Assembly (NCBI GenBank): GCA_946183715.1
Contig: CAMHDB010000001.1
Location: 1-40,640 of the forward strand
Reading direction: 5' to 3'
From: an uncultured Oscillibacter sp.
GTDB lineage: Bacteria; Bacillota; Clostridia; Oscillospirales; Oscillospiraceae
DNA: 40,640 bases
In this document: one piece after another, positions 1 to 9,261 of the stretch
Layout: the number at the start of each line of letters is the position of its first letter
Numbering within the stretch: position 1 is the stretch's first letter
Made by a program: the position numbers and the translations under genes
The notes under the pieces: generated by a model
What the model saw: only the letters and a program-made list of their open reading frames with translations
The model's database searches: none
Told to the model about the DNA's origin: nothing

Positions 1-1165
1 CGAACTCCACCCGCTTCTGTACGGCGTTCATGACCTCTTTCAGGCCCATGCTGTACAGGCCGCTCTCCGCCGCGTCGCTCAACAGCGACACCAAGTCTTT
101 ACGCTCCAGCCGCTCCACGTCCGGACGCTCCGTGAACCGCAACCCGTCCGCGTCCCAATAGCACTGCCACACGAGTTTCCGGACTGCCTCGCTTGCGGCG
201 TCGGCATCGCCCAGCGCGCGCGCGTAGCGGTCGAGGCCCGCGAAAAAGTCCGGGAATCGTTCGGGGTCGAGTTTCAGCGCGGCGTAGGGCAGGTATCCGG
301 AACGCTCCAAACGCGCTATGCGCCGCCGTTCGACGTTGCGCGCGCCCGTCTCCAAGACTAAATAGCCGCCGTCCCCGGCCAGCCGCGTGACATCCTCCGT
401 CGTGAAAATCAGGTCTTTCGGGGTGTTGTCGAGGTCCGACCAGTTCGACGCGCGCAACTCCCGCCGCATCCAGTGCGGCAGGCCGTACAGGATACAGCAG
501 AGCAGTTCCCGGAGTAAACGGTCTTTCCGGTCAGGCTCCATATCCGGCGCGCCGTACTGGATGTAAAGCGGCGGCACCTGACGCCCGCTTTCGTGTTTGG
601 CGTCCATGTGCGCGTACACGCACTGCAAGAGCGTCTTGTAGAGTTCGCGGCTGACGGACAGGCCCGTACTGTCGAGCGCGCGCGGGAAGTCGAACCCGTC
701 GCCGCGCGGCGGCTCCCTGAGTACGCCTTCCGTCAGGCGCGACAACGCCTCGCGCGCCAGTTCCGCCGACTCCGCCTCCGGTTCGACGCCCGTCGCGGCC
801 TCCTGCGTGAAGCACCCCGGGCCGAGGCACAACAGCGTCTCCGGGCGTTCCAGACACCCGCCGTCCGTCGCGAAAATGTAGGCGTGGGAGAACGAGTTAT
901 TCCCGCGCCCCATGTGGTCGCGCATGCCGTAGCGCGTCCGGATGACGTAGGCGTACTCGCCCTGACAGATAAGCTCGTACAGGCGCAGGGCCTTTCCGAA
1001 CTCGTCGGTAGCGCGGTCGGACGTATCCGCGCGCTGGAAGTGTTCGCAGTCGCGCAGGACTTCCGGCGGGATGTCCCGCGAAAAGGCCGTGGCCGTCCAG
1101 CCGCCTACTTTGTATGGCCCGTCGTATCGAAGTAAGTTTGTGTAACAGCACTGGTAAACTCGCAT
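1..1165 (-). CDS. GTPase-associated protein 1 (GAP1)-like protein, 3' end outside the window
   Basis: This open frame runs off the left edge; 388 codons are visible. The start is the ATG at 1165-1163, 21 bases after the stop of the GTPase gene, with GGAGGGG just upstream; an ATG four bases earlier is in another frame. The N-terminus reads YQCCYTN, then a G-G-W segment near residues 21-23, and residues 79-95 carry YGMRDHMGRGNNSFSHA. This Q-C-Y-T opening and the R-D-x-x-G-R-x-x-N-x-F-x-H block match what I remember of GAP1 N-terminal domains, which are encoded beside predicted GTPases in bacterial conflict operons. The rest is helical and Trp/Arg/Leu rich with no motif I recognise. It is the last visible member of the long minus-strand operon and directly follows the GTPase gene, which supports a partner role. 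The family call is from memory; the biochemical role is unknown. Confidence 0.7.
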   Translation of the reverse strand, partial: MRVYQCCYTNLLRYDGPYKVGGWTATAFSRDIPPEVLRDCEHFQRADTSDRATDEFGKALRLYELICQGEYAYVIRTRYGMRDHMGRGNNSFSHAYIFATDGGCLERPETLLCLGPGCFTQEAATGVEPEAESAELAREALSRLTEGVLREPPRGDGFDFPRALDSTGLSVSRELYKTLLQCVYAHMDAKHESGRQVPPLYIQYGAPDMEPDRKDRLLRELLCCILYGLPHWMRRELRASNWSDLDNTPKDLIFTTEDVTRLAGDGGYLVLETGARNVERRRIARLERSGYLPYAALKLDPERFPDFFAGLDRYARALGDADAASEAVRKLVWQCYWDADGLRFTERPDVERLERKDLVSLLSDAAESGLYSMGLKEVMNAVQKRVEF

Positions 1166-1186
1166 ACATGCCCCTCCGGTACGCCG

Positions 1187-3016
1187 TCACAGCGGATTGT
1201 CTCCCAGTTTTGCCCAGTCTTCCTCCAGCCTGATTCGCTCCTCTTCTAATTCGGCGCGTTCCTCGTCCTCCGTCCACGCGTCGGCCCAGCGATTCCCGCA
1301 ACGGTTACAGCCCCGGTTGACGTAAGTCCGCGTAAGGCGCAGGAACCCCGACCGGATTTCGCGCTCGCCCAGCGGTAAAATATAGTTGTCGGTACTCCCG
1401 CACTCCGGACAGTTCACGCGCTTGTAGGGGTAGTCGATTTTCTCGTTGGTGTCGATGTAGCCGAAGCAGTGGAACAGCCACAGTAACGGCTCCTCGACGC
1501 GGCGCGTGGTGAAGTGGTCGCCCTCGTGTACGGGCAGGCCCGTCTCCTTGTCCACGTCACAGCCCAGCGCCGTGAACGCGAAACAGGCGTAGTTCTTGAA
1601 ATTGCCGTCCATCAACAGCGACAAGGACTCGTCGTGGGTCTGGAAGAACGTGTAGAGGCCGTCCAGAATGGGGTTGTAGGCCTTGGCGTTGAACACGGCC
1701 TCGTAGTAGCCGCGGTTGTCCCGGATTCCCTCGACTTCCTCGCTCAGCCGCCGCCGCAAGTCCTCGGGGAATAGCTGCATAAGCTCGTCCATCTTGGACA
1801 GGCACACCGCCACGGGTTTCCGGCACTTGCGGCGCGTGTCGCCGTCGGTGACGATGTTGTGAATGTTGCGGAGCGCCTGCGTGGGCTTATAGCGGAGTTC
1901 GCGCCCGGCCTTGGCCCCGACATACGAAGGGAACTGCGCCGGGTCAATCAACAACATGATACCGTCGGCGTAGCGGATGAACGGCGCGAACTGCAAGGCG
2001 TCGCGGGCGCGGCGCGGGTCCTCGAATACCTCCCCCGTGACGTCGTAAATGACGAGCGTCTCGACGCGCTTGTCGTTGCCGTTGACCGAACGCGACAGGT
2101 CGAAGAACAGCGGTTGATGTAGGTAAACCGTCGTGGAACCCGGGAGGGGCTTCCCGTAGGCGACCTCGTTGTCGTACAGGAACTGCGTGACGCTCGGCGA
2201 GTCGAACGCGTTGAGGTGTACTTTCGCCATGTACTTGTCCATGCCCTCGAAGAGGCGGCACAGGTAGACCGTCTTGCCCGAACCCGTAATGCCAATCACG
2301 GCCAGACGCCGCACGGGATTCTTGCCGTAGTTCGGCGGTAACGGGTTGTGGCAGTGCGGGCACACCCGCCTGTCGCATTCCAGCCCGTCCTCTTTTAACT
2401 GGATTTTCGCCGCCATCCCGTCAACGTCCCGGATGAGGTAGCCGCCGTCGGGCTGTACTTGCAAGTAACTCTGGTGTACCTTGTTGTTGGGGTCGAGGAT
2501 TCGCCGCCGCCACGGTTCGCGGTCGTGTTCGGTGTCGGTCTCGGTGGTACGCCCCCCGGCGAATTTCGCCCAGAAGCGCTCGTAAACCGGGTCGTCCGAT
2601 AAGTCGAAAAACGTATCCGCCGCCGGGGCCGCCGTGCGCGCCGCCTCCTGTACGCTCCGGATATCCCGCAGACGCTCCGACAGTTTCGCGATACGCGTCT
2701 TTAGCACGCAGTCCGGGAAGCGGTTCTCGAAGTCGCGCCAGTTGTCGTACTCCTCCTCCGGGTACAAGTCCTCGCGCGTGATTTCCGCGCCGCTCTCCAG
2801 CAGTTCCAACAGCCGCCCGCGCACATACGACAATAACTCCCGTTCGTCGCCGGGTTCGGCGGGGGTATCGGCGGGGAGTAAGGTATCGACAATCGTCTGT
2901 GCGCCGCTGACCGCCGGGGCCGCCGCCCGCGCGGACGTTACTTTCTCCGAACGGAACAGCACCTCGTCGTCCCGCATGGGCCGGAAACAGTAGGGGCAGG
3001 TGAATTGATAAGCCAT
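1187..3016 (-). CDS. Zinc-ribbon P-loop GTPase of a conflict-type operon
   Basis: A 609-residue predicted GTPase. A treble-clef/zinc-ribbon pair starts the protein (CPYC at 7-10), and a second CxxC (CPHC, 219-222) immediately precedes the G domain. The Walker A/G1 motif is GITGSGKT (242-249), G3 is DVTG (325-328) in a strand reading LVIYDVTG, and SKMD (407-410) stands where NKxD is expected. Near the C-terminus two further CxxC pairs (CPEC and CNRC) form another ribbon. The layout resembles the TRAFAC-like GTPases described next to GAP1 proteins. The start ATG at 3016 has AGGAG 8 bases upstream and lies 13 bases after the preceding stop. No transmembrane segment is seen, so it is probably cytosolic. 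The GTPase call is firm; its exact subfamily and partner are inferred from the neighbouring GAP1-like gene. Confidence 0.82.
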   Translation of the reverse strand: MAYQFTCPYCFRPMRDDEVLFRSEKVTSARAAAPAVSGAQTIVDTLLPADTPAEPGDERELLSYVRGRLLELLESGAEITREDLYPEEEYDNWRDFENRFPDCVLKTRIAKLSERLRDIRSVQEAARTAAPAADTFFDLSDDPVYERFWAKFAGGRTTETDTEHDREPWRRRILDPNNKVHQSYLQVQPDGGYLIRDVDGMAAKIQLKEDGLECDRRVCPHCHNPLPPNYGKNPVRRLAVIGITGSGKTVYLCRLFEGMDKYMAKVHLNAFDSPSVTQFLYDNEVAYGKPLPGSTTVYLHQPLFFDLSRSVNGNDKRVETLVIYDVTGEVFEDPRRARDALQFAPFIRYADGIMLLIDPAQFPSYVGAKAGRELRYKPTQALRNIHNIVTDGDTRRKCRKPVAVCLSKMDELMQLFPEDLRRRLSEEVEGIRDNRGYYEAVFNAKAYNPILDGLYTFFQTHDESLSLLMDGNFKNYACFAFTALGCDVDKETGLPVHEGDHFTTRRVEEPLLWLFHCFGYIDTNEKIDYPYKRVNCPECGSTDNYILPLGEREIRSGFLRLTRTYVNRGCNRCGNRWADAWTEDEERAELEEERIRLEEDWAKLGDNPL

Positions 3017-3029
3017 ACGGAATCTCCTT

Positions 3030-3710
3030 TCAGCGTTCGCGGCGGGGTTCCGACAGCCGCACGCCCGCGTTACGCGCCTGTAGTATCGGCTTCCGGGCCG
3101 TGCGGACGTAAAATTCCCCGCGCTCTATCATCTGCCTCGTGACCGGAATCAGCCAGCGGTCGCCGACGCTGTATTCCAAATCGCCGTCGCGGTAGTTCTC
3201 CGGGCACTTCCCCGGGAACGCCACCCGGAAAAATTCGGTGGGCGTCTCGCGGCGGAACAGCCAATAGCCGCTATGCGTCCGCACGGGGCCGACTTCTACG
3301 AGAATATTCATGGGCACGTCACAGCGCGGCGACGACATCGAATCGCGCCCCCGCGCCACGTACACCCGGCAAAGGTCGTCCGTCACGCACGGGAACACCG
3401 TGTAAGTACAGGCTTCCCCGTTGGCGTCGCAGCCCTGATTCCGGGCCTTCTCCTCCGCGCCGACGTAGCGCACCGACAACGACGCGCTGAGCGTCTGGAA
3501 GCGTCCCTCGGGCAGTCGCAAGCCGCAAACACGGTCGAGCAAATCCTGTAAAGCCTCCGGGTCGCGGGCCGGGTCGACGCCGTAGGGCGTCTGTACCAGC
3601 AAGCTGTCCTGACCGGGGAGCACCGTCCACGAAAGGCGGTTCGACTGCGGGTCGAGCGTCAGCGACGTGGCGTAGTGGTCGCGGTCGGCGGGGCGGCACT
3701 CGTATTTCAT
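3030..3710 (-). CDS. Unknown 226-residue protein of the GTPase/tubulin operon
   Basis: I do not recognise a family. The start is the ATG at 3710, which overlaps the TGA of the upstream gene (ATGA) and has AGGAG about 8 bases before it; a longer in-frame ATG at 3734 lacks such a site. The protein begins MKYECRPADRD, has several short beta-prone stretches (RLSWTVLPGQDSLLVQTPYG, YTVFPCVTDDLCRVYVARG, NILVEVGPV, SGYWLFRRETP) and five cysteines. It has no signal peptide or membrane segment and ends in a basic tail. Composition and spacing suggest an all-beta or alpha/beta adaptor. Four-base overlap with the preceding gene and 13 bases to the following GTPase gene imply translational coupling, so it probably belongs to the same complex. 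Confidence 0.75.
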   Translation of the reverse strand: MKYECRPADRDHYATSLTLDPQSNRLSWTVLPGQDSLLVQTPYGVDPARDPEALQDLLDRVCGLRLPEGRFQTLSASLSVRYVGAEEKARNQGCDANGEACTYTVFPCVTDDLCRVYVARGRDSMSSPRCDVPMNILVEVGPVRTHSGYWLFRRETPTEFFRVAFPGKCPENYRDGDLEYSVGDRWLIPVTRQMIERGEFYVRTARKPILQARNAGVRLSEPRRER

Positions 3711-5644
3711 GCGGTTTCTCCTTCCCCGCTCCAAAGGTGGAAGCGTTCCAGCCGGAAAATATTCAGCGATTCCGCCGCGCTCCCCCGTCCCGTCTGATAG
3801 AAACGCGTCTTTTCCGGGTCGGGCAGACTGTCGCGGAGGGTTCTATAGAGCGTGTCGGGGGCGCGCTCGTCGATGTTCAGCAGGACGAACGACAGAAACG
3901 GCGTGTCAAGCGAAAAGCCCGTACAGAAATAGACAGGCGCGCCCGTCAGCGTCGCGCGGGTCTGCTCAATCTGTATCGCGCCGACATCCTCGAACGTCGC
4001 CGCGAACACGCCCCGCAAAGTACGGTTCTCGAAAATGCTGTCCATGACTTCCCGGAAAAAGTCGGTCATGCCCTCCACGTCCGGGATGGTCTGGAATTTC
4101 TCGCGGAGTTCGGCCTGACGGCTGTCGAAGAACGCCCGGAGATTGCGCGCGTAGTAGTGGATAAAGGCCTCGTTGTCGCCGTGGGCCTCGGGAATCTGGG
4201 AACGCGTCCGCATGAGTTCGTCCCACGCGCGGAGAAATTCCGTGGCGCGCGTCCCGGCGTCCCTGATTTCCGCTAAAAGTCCCTCCCGGATTTCGGCGTC
4301 CGACGACAACAGATACTTTAGCCGTTGCGCGGCGGTCTCCCGGATGGACGTGTCCGCCGACAAATGGTTGACAGGTTCGGCCAGTTCCCGCACGCGCTCC
4401 GGGTGTTCCGACAGCTCCACGAGTTCCTTGGCGTGGAAACTCCGCCGTAAGAAGTCGGCGTAGGCGCGGCGCCAGTTGCGGATGTCGCTCACGCGGTCGC
4501 GCAGGCCGTCGCGGGCGTCGTCGACGGCGCGCTCTAAATAGCAGTTCCACGCCCCGAACGTCAGCGCGTCAATACGCGCCGAAGAGGTCTCCGTACACAG
4601 CGCGTCACTCTCGGCGGCGTCGGGCGCGCCCAGCGGGAACGCCCGCAACAGTTCGCGGAGTTCGTCGCCCCCGGGCACGAAACGCGGGAGATTGCGTTCG
4701 ATTTCGTCGTCGAGTACGAGAAACGTCCCGTCCTCCGACAGTCCAAGCCGTTCGCGTGTGCGCTCCCGGTCGTGCCCGAACAAGTCGCCCACACCCGACG
4801 GCGCGAAGCCGTTCAACTCGTCCAGTAGGTGGTCGACACAAATTCTACTGATATCGTCGACGGGCTTTTCGGCGCGCGCGTAGCCCGCCGTCATGACCGC
4901 GCCCGGGCGGAAAAGTTCCTGTACAACCTGCGCGTCCTGATTGTTCGAGACCGCTATCAACGCCGTGACAAGGCGTCGGCACAGCGCGCCGTCGCGGTCA
5001 ATCAGGGAATCGCTTCTCCGGTTGCTCACAAGCATTAGGGACGGCATTTCGGCGCGGGCGTCGAGGCACTCGCCCAGACGGGCGCGGATTTGTTCGGCCT
5101 GTTCGCGGGCGGTGCGGCTGTCCTCCCGGAACAGCACGGAAAGCATGGTCAGTACGGGCGTCACGTTGTCGATGGAGCGCCGGAAGGTGTCGAGGGCGTC
5201 GAGCCAGAAGCCGAGTTCGTCCGCCGACTGAAACTCCGCCGTATCGAGAAGGGCGTACAGCAGAATGCGGTTGGCGCGCGAGAAGTGCGTCCCGACCCGG
5301 AACAGTTCCGCCGTCATGCCGCCGAGTTCCGCCGCCGTCAGCGGTACGGCCTTCCCGGTGTCGGGGCCTGCCGGGGGGAGTTCGCCCGTATGGCGTCCGG
5401 GGTTCGTGAATACGGGGCCGTGCGGCGCGCGCTCGGTGTCGACAAAGGCGATGTCGTCGCAGTACGGCGGCCAGAGCTGGCGCAAGCCGTACTGAATCAC
5501 ATGGTTCAGGCGCCGGGTTCCGCCGCCCAGCGTGAGTACCATCATGGGGTAACAGGGCCCCGTGTGCGGGCCGTTCACCGCCGACTGGCTGTCCGCGCGG
5601 CGGAGACGCTCCGAAAATTGTCTGGTCAGTTCCTGTACGGTCAT
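3707..5644 (-). CDS. Diverged tubulin-like protein lacking the GTP-binding signature
   Basis: A 645-residue cytosolic protein. Residues 34-45 (MMVLTLGGGTRR) followed by IAFVDTE at 65-71 mirror the first two strands of the tubulin-like protein encoded just upstream (ILIGLGGTG at 31-39, then FLGVDSAE at 71-78). A later segment (PSLMLVSNRRSDSLI) also parallels the neighbour's HLICATDQDNNSI. No GGTGSG loop is present, so GTP binding is probably lost or altered. The C-terminal half is strongly helical and charged, with probable coiled-coil stretches, and ends in a beta-rich piece (VYFCTGFSLDTPFLSFVLLN). The ATG at 5644 follows the upstream stop by 18 bases with GGAGGA in between. Homology to tubulin is my inference from two aligned patches; a fully separate family remains possible. 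Confidence 0.6.
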   Translation of the reverse strand: MTVQELTRQFSERLRRADSQSAVNGPHTGPCYPMMVLTLGGGTRRLNHVIQYGLRQLWPPYCDDIAFVDTERAPHGPVFTNPGRHTGELPPAGPDTGKAVPLTAAELGGMTAELFRVGTHFSRANRILLYALLDTAEFQSADELGFWLDALDTFRRSIDNVTPVLTMLSVLFREDSRTAREQAEQIRARLGECLDARAEMPSLMLVSNRRSDSLIDRDGALCRRLVTALIAVSNNQDAQVVQELFRPGAVMTAGYARAEKPVDDISRICVDHLLDELNGFAPSGVGDLFGHDRERTRERLGLSEDGTFLVLDDEIERNLPRFVPGGDELRELLRAFPLGAPDAAESDALCTETSSARIDALTFGAWNCYLERAVDDARDGLRDRVSDIRNWRRAYADFLRRSFHAKELVELSEHPERVRELAEPVNHLSADTSIRETAAQRLKYLLSSDAEIREGLLAEIRDAGTRATEFLRAWDELMRTRSQIPEAHGDNEAFIHYYARNLRAFFDSRQAELREKFQTIPDVEGMTDFFREVMDSIFENRTLRGVFAATFEDVGAIQIEQTRATLTGAPVYFCTGFSLDTPFLSFVLLNIDERAPDTLYRTLRDSLPDPEKTRFYQTGRGSAAESLNIFRLERFHLWSGEGETA

Positions 5645-5662
5645 GGCGAATCCTCCGCGCGC

Positions 5663-8600
5663 TCAAAGCTCGTTGTCAAGGCAGAACATCCGGAAACGCT
5701 GGAAGAAGTCTTTCAAGAACGCCTGAATTTCCGCGCCGTTCTCCCAGTTCGACGCAAGCTCCATGAGAATCGACTGCCGGTTCTGCGGGAAAACTTCTTT
5801 TAACGCCGTCCCGGCGGCGCGTAGTTCGGGCGTATTCTCGCGGTAACGCTTCTGGTACTCCCGCCGAATGCGTCCCTGCGCTTCCGTACTCAGTTTGCGG
5901 TAGTTCAAGAAGGCCTGATAGGGCGGAATCCGCGCGTAGGGGTACTCCCCGCTAAAATCGCACAGCGTCACGGGCATTCCGTCGTTGTCGTACACGATGG
6001 AGCGCCCGTTCATCGTCAAAACGCCCGTGAACAGCGCCTCGCAATAGTCGTTCATAATCCGCTTGCGGGCCTCGGCCTCCTGCGCCTGCCGTTCGTTCAG
6101 ACGCTTCATTTCGGCGTCCTTCTCGTCCGTCGCGACGAGTACCGCTTCGGCCTGTTCGAGCGTGTCGAGCGCCCCGGCGATTCCGGCATGGTACGCCGGG
6201 GACGATACGAAATGGTCTTCCTGTACGCGCAATATGATTTCTTCCTCACTGCGGTCGCCGTCCTGCGGGAGACCGTCGCCCGTCGGGTACAGCGGCCGCC
6301 GTAGGCGTTCCCGCACGGCCTCCGCCGCGCTGTACAACGCCGGCATGGCGTCGGGGCTGTGCGTCTGGTCGACGAGCGTCCGGCACGCTTCCGCCGCTTC
6401 CCGTAAGCCGTCCACGTCGGGCACGGCGTAGAAATTGCTGTCGTTGTCCAGCAGATTCCGGGCGCGGGTACGCTTCCAAAGCGCGCGCGCGGAGAGAATC
6501 GGCTTTTGCAGGTCGGGCGGCAAGTCCGAACAGCTCTCGGAAAGCACGCTCTGCGGCATAATCGACGGCAGATTCCGCCAGTCGTTGAAGCGCATGCCGG
6601 GCACGGGCTTTCCCTCGTAGGAGTGCCGCCCCACGGAGCGCGACGAGTAGAACATCTGCTCGTAGTTCTGACAGTTGTTGTACGCGCTCAGGGGCAGTCC
6701 GCACGCGCTCGACATGACGAAAATTCGGTCGGTCAGGGCGCTGGTCTTCAGGCCCCACAGCGAATCCTCGGCGTTACGCCGCCGCGCCGCCGCCGCTATC
6801 GGGGCCGATTCCGCCGGGTACGACAGGAACGCGAGTTTAGAAGTCCCGCTCTCCTGCCAAATCGAATTGTTGAAGTAGAACAGCGGGCGCGCCTTCTCGG
6901 TCAAAGGCCGAATCCAGTCGTTGTAGATACAGTGCGCGAGCGCGTCGTCGTCCATACGGGAGCCCTCCTGCGCCTCGTACTTGTCGCGGAGGAAATTCGT
7001 AATCGTGCGGTTGGCGAAGTTCTCGAAGGCCGTGTTCAGGAAAAAGTCGGTGACAAGGCGCGTAATGCGCCCCTCGTCCTCCTGTAGCCACTCCTCGGAG
7101 TGCTGTAACATCAGGGTCATGAACGAGTTGAACATGTTCGCGGCGTCCAGACGCCTGATTTCGGCGTCCAGCGCGGGGCGGAGTTCCGATACGCTCATCA
7201 TCGGCGTCGCGAAGCCCTCCAAATTCTGGTGTATCGCGTGGGAGGCCAGCGCCTGCCGGTTGTCCTCGAAGGTGTCGGTCAGATTCTGCGTGACGCGGCT
7301 TAAACGAATGTAATAGTTGCTCGACGCGTCCATGACCTGCTCGCGGAAATCGTGTAAGATACGCTTCATGTGCTGACAGGTGACGAGTTCCAATTCGTGC
7401 TGTTCGTGGGCGCTCAGGTAGTATTCGTAGGCCTCGAAGCGCGCCTTGTTCCCGAACAGCCCCCGCGCGCGCGCCTCGAAATTCAGGCGGGCGTTGTCGT
7501 AGTCCTGCTGTCGCTCGGTCGTGCGCTGTGACGCCGTCTCGTAGCGTTCATCGTTACGGCGAATCCAGTCGTCAATCAGCGTAATGAGGTTGTGCTTCTC
7601 CGCCGTCGACACGATTCCGTAGGCGTACAACGGCCCCCGCGACACGTCGCGTATAACCGGCTCCAGCGCGTTCCGGATACGCTGTATCAGCGAATCCGGC
7701 TGGGCGTCGTCCGACATCCGTTTCGCGTTGGCCTGTAGACGCGCCTTTTTCGCGGCGGTCTGCTTGGCGTAGTGGTCAACCAAATCCTTGTTGCCGTAGT
7801 CGCGGACAAACTTCCAGTCGTCCGTATAGGGCAGGTATTCCTCCGGCGCGGCGTCCTTCTGTACCTCCCGGAATAACGCGTTGTAGACTTCCTCGGCAGT
7901 CCCGGCCCCCGGGGCCAGTGCGCGGAACGACAATTCCTCGACTTCCGCCTGTTCGGGGCGGTTGCGGCGTATTCCCGCGAAGCTGTGGAACAGTTCGGAG
8001 GCCAGATACGTGTTAATCTCCCGTAGCGGCACGCTCGCGCACGCCGCCCCGATAATGCAGTAGTCCATACAGGCCCCGGTCAACTTCTTCTGGTTCGCCT
8101 CGCCTATCATCGACTGGAAGTTTGACAAGTGCTGTTGCAGGTCGAAAGTCGCGTTGGAATCCGTCAGGAAGTCCATGAGGTATTCCGCCGTGACGTTCAT
8201 GGCGTAGTCGTAGGCCTGCGCGATAGAATTATTGTCTTGGTCGGTGGCGCAAATCAAATGGCACATGTCCACGGGCGCGGCAGTCCACGGCACGGGCGGG
8301 CGGTTCGCTTGGTACATCTGCGAAAATCCGCCGCCGTTGAATTGCAAGTTCATGCAGTAGTCTAACTCCTGCATGGAGGCGTAGCCGTTCTTGCAAATGT
8401 AGTCGCGGACGCTGGAATTGGCGCGGGGCACGGGCCACAAGTTGACATCCGGGAGGAAGAAGTAGCCGAAAATCGTCACGGCCCCGAGGCGGTCGGCGAT
8501 AGACCGGATTAAGTAGCACACGTCCAGAAAGCACCCGGAACCCGTGCCGCCGCTCAGTCCCGAAAATACGTGGATATTCACGCGCGGGTTATTCAGGCCG

Positions 8601-9148
8601 ATTTTGGCCTTCTCTATCTCCTGTTCGAGTTTGCCGATAAAGTTCCCGGCCCTGTCCATGAACATGAACCGCCCGACTTGCCGGATACCCCCCGCGCCCG
8701 CGTCGGTCAAGTCCGGGAGGCGGATGGTCTCGTATTCCAGCCACGACAACTCTTTCCGGTGGTGCAGGGCCTGTTTATTCTGGAAGGCGCGCTGTAGCTG
8801 GTTGTTGGCGATGGAGAAAAATTCGCTGTCGGAGAGGGGCATAATCTGGTCGGCGGCGGCGCTGTTGTCGGGGCGCTTGTTCGGGTCCTGACGCAGCGCG
8901 CCGCGACGGCTTGCCTCCGCGCTGTCGACGCCCAGAAAACGGATATGGGAGTAAGTCGGCACGGCGGCCCCGGGGATATCGGGCTTGAGGCGGTCGTAGA
9001 CCTGCGTTTTGATGGTTCGGATACAGTGTACGCCCGTACCGCCCAGCCCGATGAGGATACTGGCGGTATTGCGTGCTTGGTCGGCCTGCTGTCCGGCGGA
9101 GATGATGCCGCCTCCCGTACTCAACAGCAGTCTTGCGTAACTTGACAT
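5663..9148 (-). CDS. Tubulin-like GTPase (Tubulin_2-type)
   Basis: A 1161-residue protein with a tubulin/FtsZ-like nucleotide-binding core. Residues 31-39 (ILIGLGGTG) form the first strand and loop, FLGVDSAE (71-78) the next strand, and GGTGSG at 200-205, inside SGLSGGTGSGCFLD, is the tubulin signature that contacts GTP phosphates. About 600 residues of mostly helical sequence follow, far longer than FtsZ and in line with the large bacterial Tubulin_2 proteins. I chose the ATG at 9148 because AAGGAGG lies 6-8 bases upstream; the in-frame ATG at 9163 sits before that site. It lacks a signal peptide, so it acts in the cytosol. Its operon partners are a vWA protein, a diverged tubulin-like protein, a GTPase and a GAP1-like protein. 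Filament formation is an inference. Confidence 0.85.
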   Translation of the reverse strand: MSSYARLLLSTGGGIISAGQQADQARNTASILIGLGGTGVHCIRTIKTQVYDRLKPDIPGAAVPTYSHIRFLGVDSAEASRRGALRQDPNKRPDNSAAADQIMPLSDSEFFSIANNQLQRAFQNKQALHHRKELSWLEYETIRLPDLTDAGAGGIRQVGRFMFMDRAGNFIGKLEQEIEKAKIGLNNPRVNIHVFSGLSGGTGSGCFLDVCYLIRSIADRLGAVTIFGYFFLPDVNLWPVPRANSSVRDYICKNGYASMQELDYCMNLQFNGGGFSQMYQANRPPVPWTAAPVDMCHLICATDQDNNSIAQAYDYAMNVTAEYLMDFLTDSNATFDLQQHLSNFQSMIGEANQKKLTGACMDYCIIGAACASVPLREINTYLASELFHSFAGIRRNRPEQAEVEELSFRALAPGAGTAEEVYNALFREVQKDAAPEEYLPYTDDWKFVRDYGNKDLVDHYAKQTAAKKARLQANAKRMSDDAQPDSLIQRIRNALEPVIRDVSRGPLYAYGIVSTAEKHNLITLIDDWIRRNDERYETASQRTTERQQDYDNARLNFEARARGLFGNKARFEAYEYYLSAHEQHELELVTCQHMKRILHDFREQVMDASSNYYIRLSRVTQNLTDTFEDNRQALASHAIHQNLEGFATPMMSVSELRPALDAEIRRLDAANMFNSFMTLMLQHSEEWLQEDEGRITRLVTDFFLNTAFENFANRTITNFLRDKYEAQEGSRMDDDALAHCIYNDWIRPLTEKARPLFYFNNSIWQESGTSKLAFLSYPAESAPIAAAARRRNAEDSLWGLKTSALTDRIFVMSSACGLPLSAYNNCQNYEQMFYSSRSVGRHSYEGKPVPGMRFNDWRNLPSIMPQSVLSESCSDLPPDLQKPILSARALWKRTRARNLLDNDSNFYAVPDVDGLREAAEACRTLVDQTHSPDAMPALYSAAEAVRERLRRPLYPTGDGLPQDGDRSEEEIILRVQEDHFVSSPAYHAGIAGALDTLEQAEAVLVATDEKDAEMKRLNERQAQEAEARKRIMNDYCEALFTGVLTMNGRSIVYDNDGMPVTLCDFSGEYPYARIPPYQAFLNYRKLSTEAQGRIRREYQKRYRENTPELRAAGTALKEVFPQNRQSILMELASNWENGAEIQAFLKDFFQRFRMFCLDNEL

Positions 9149-9215
9149 GGGTTCCTCCTTCATGCTTTCCGCCGCCTCTTCCGTCCTTGTGCGGGCGGGG
9201 CGGTTCCATGACAGG

Positions 9216-9255
9216 GAAACCCGTCCGGCGCGGTCGAGAGGCCCGGACGGGTTTC
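9216..9255 (-). other. Perfect 13-bp stem-loop between the vWA and tubulin genes
   Basis: GAAACCCGTCCGG at 9216-9228 pairs with its exact complement at 9243-9255 around a 14-base loop. On the transcribed (minus) strand it lies just after the vWA stop at 9262 and no U tract follows, so it looks like a processing, stability or partial attenuation element rather than a full terminator. Confidence 0.7.
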
Positions 9256-9261
9256 ATACTT

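Noticed and set aside
593..1135. 180-codon plus-strand open frame
   Set aside because: It is antisense to the GAP1-like gene, whose recognisable motifs and ribosome site are on the minus strand; Arg/Ala-rich product typical of a high-GC shadow frame.
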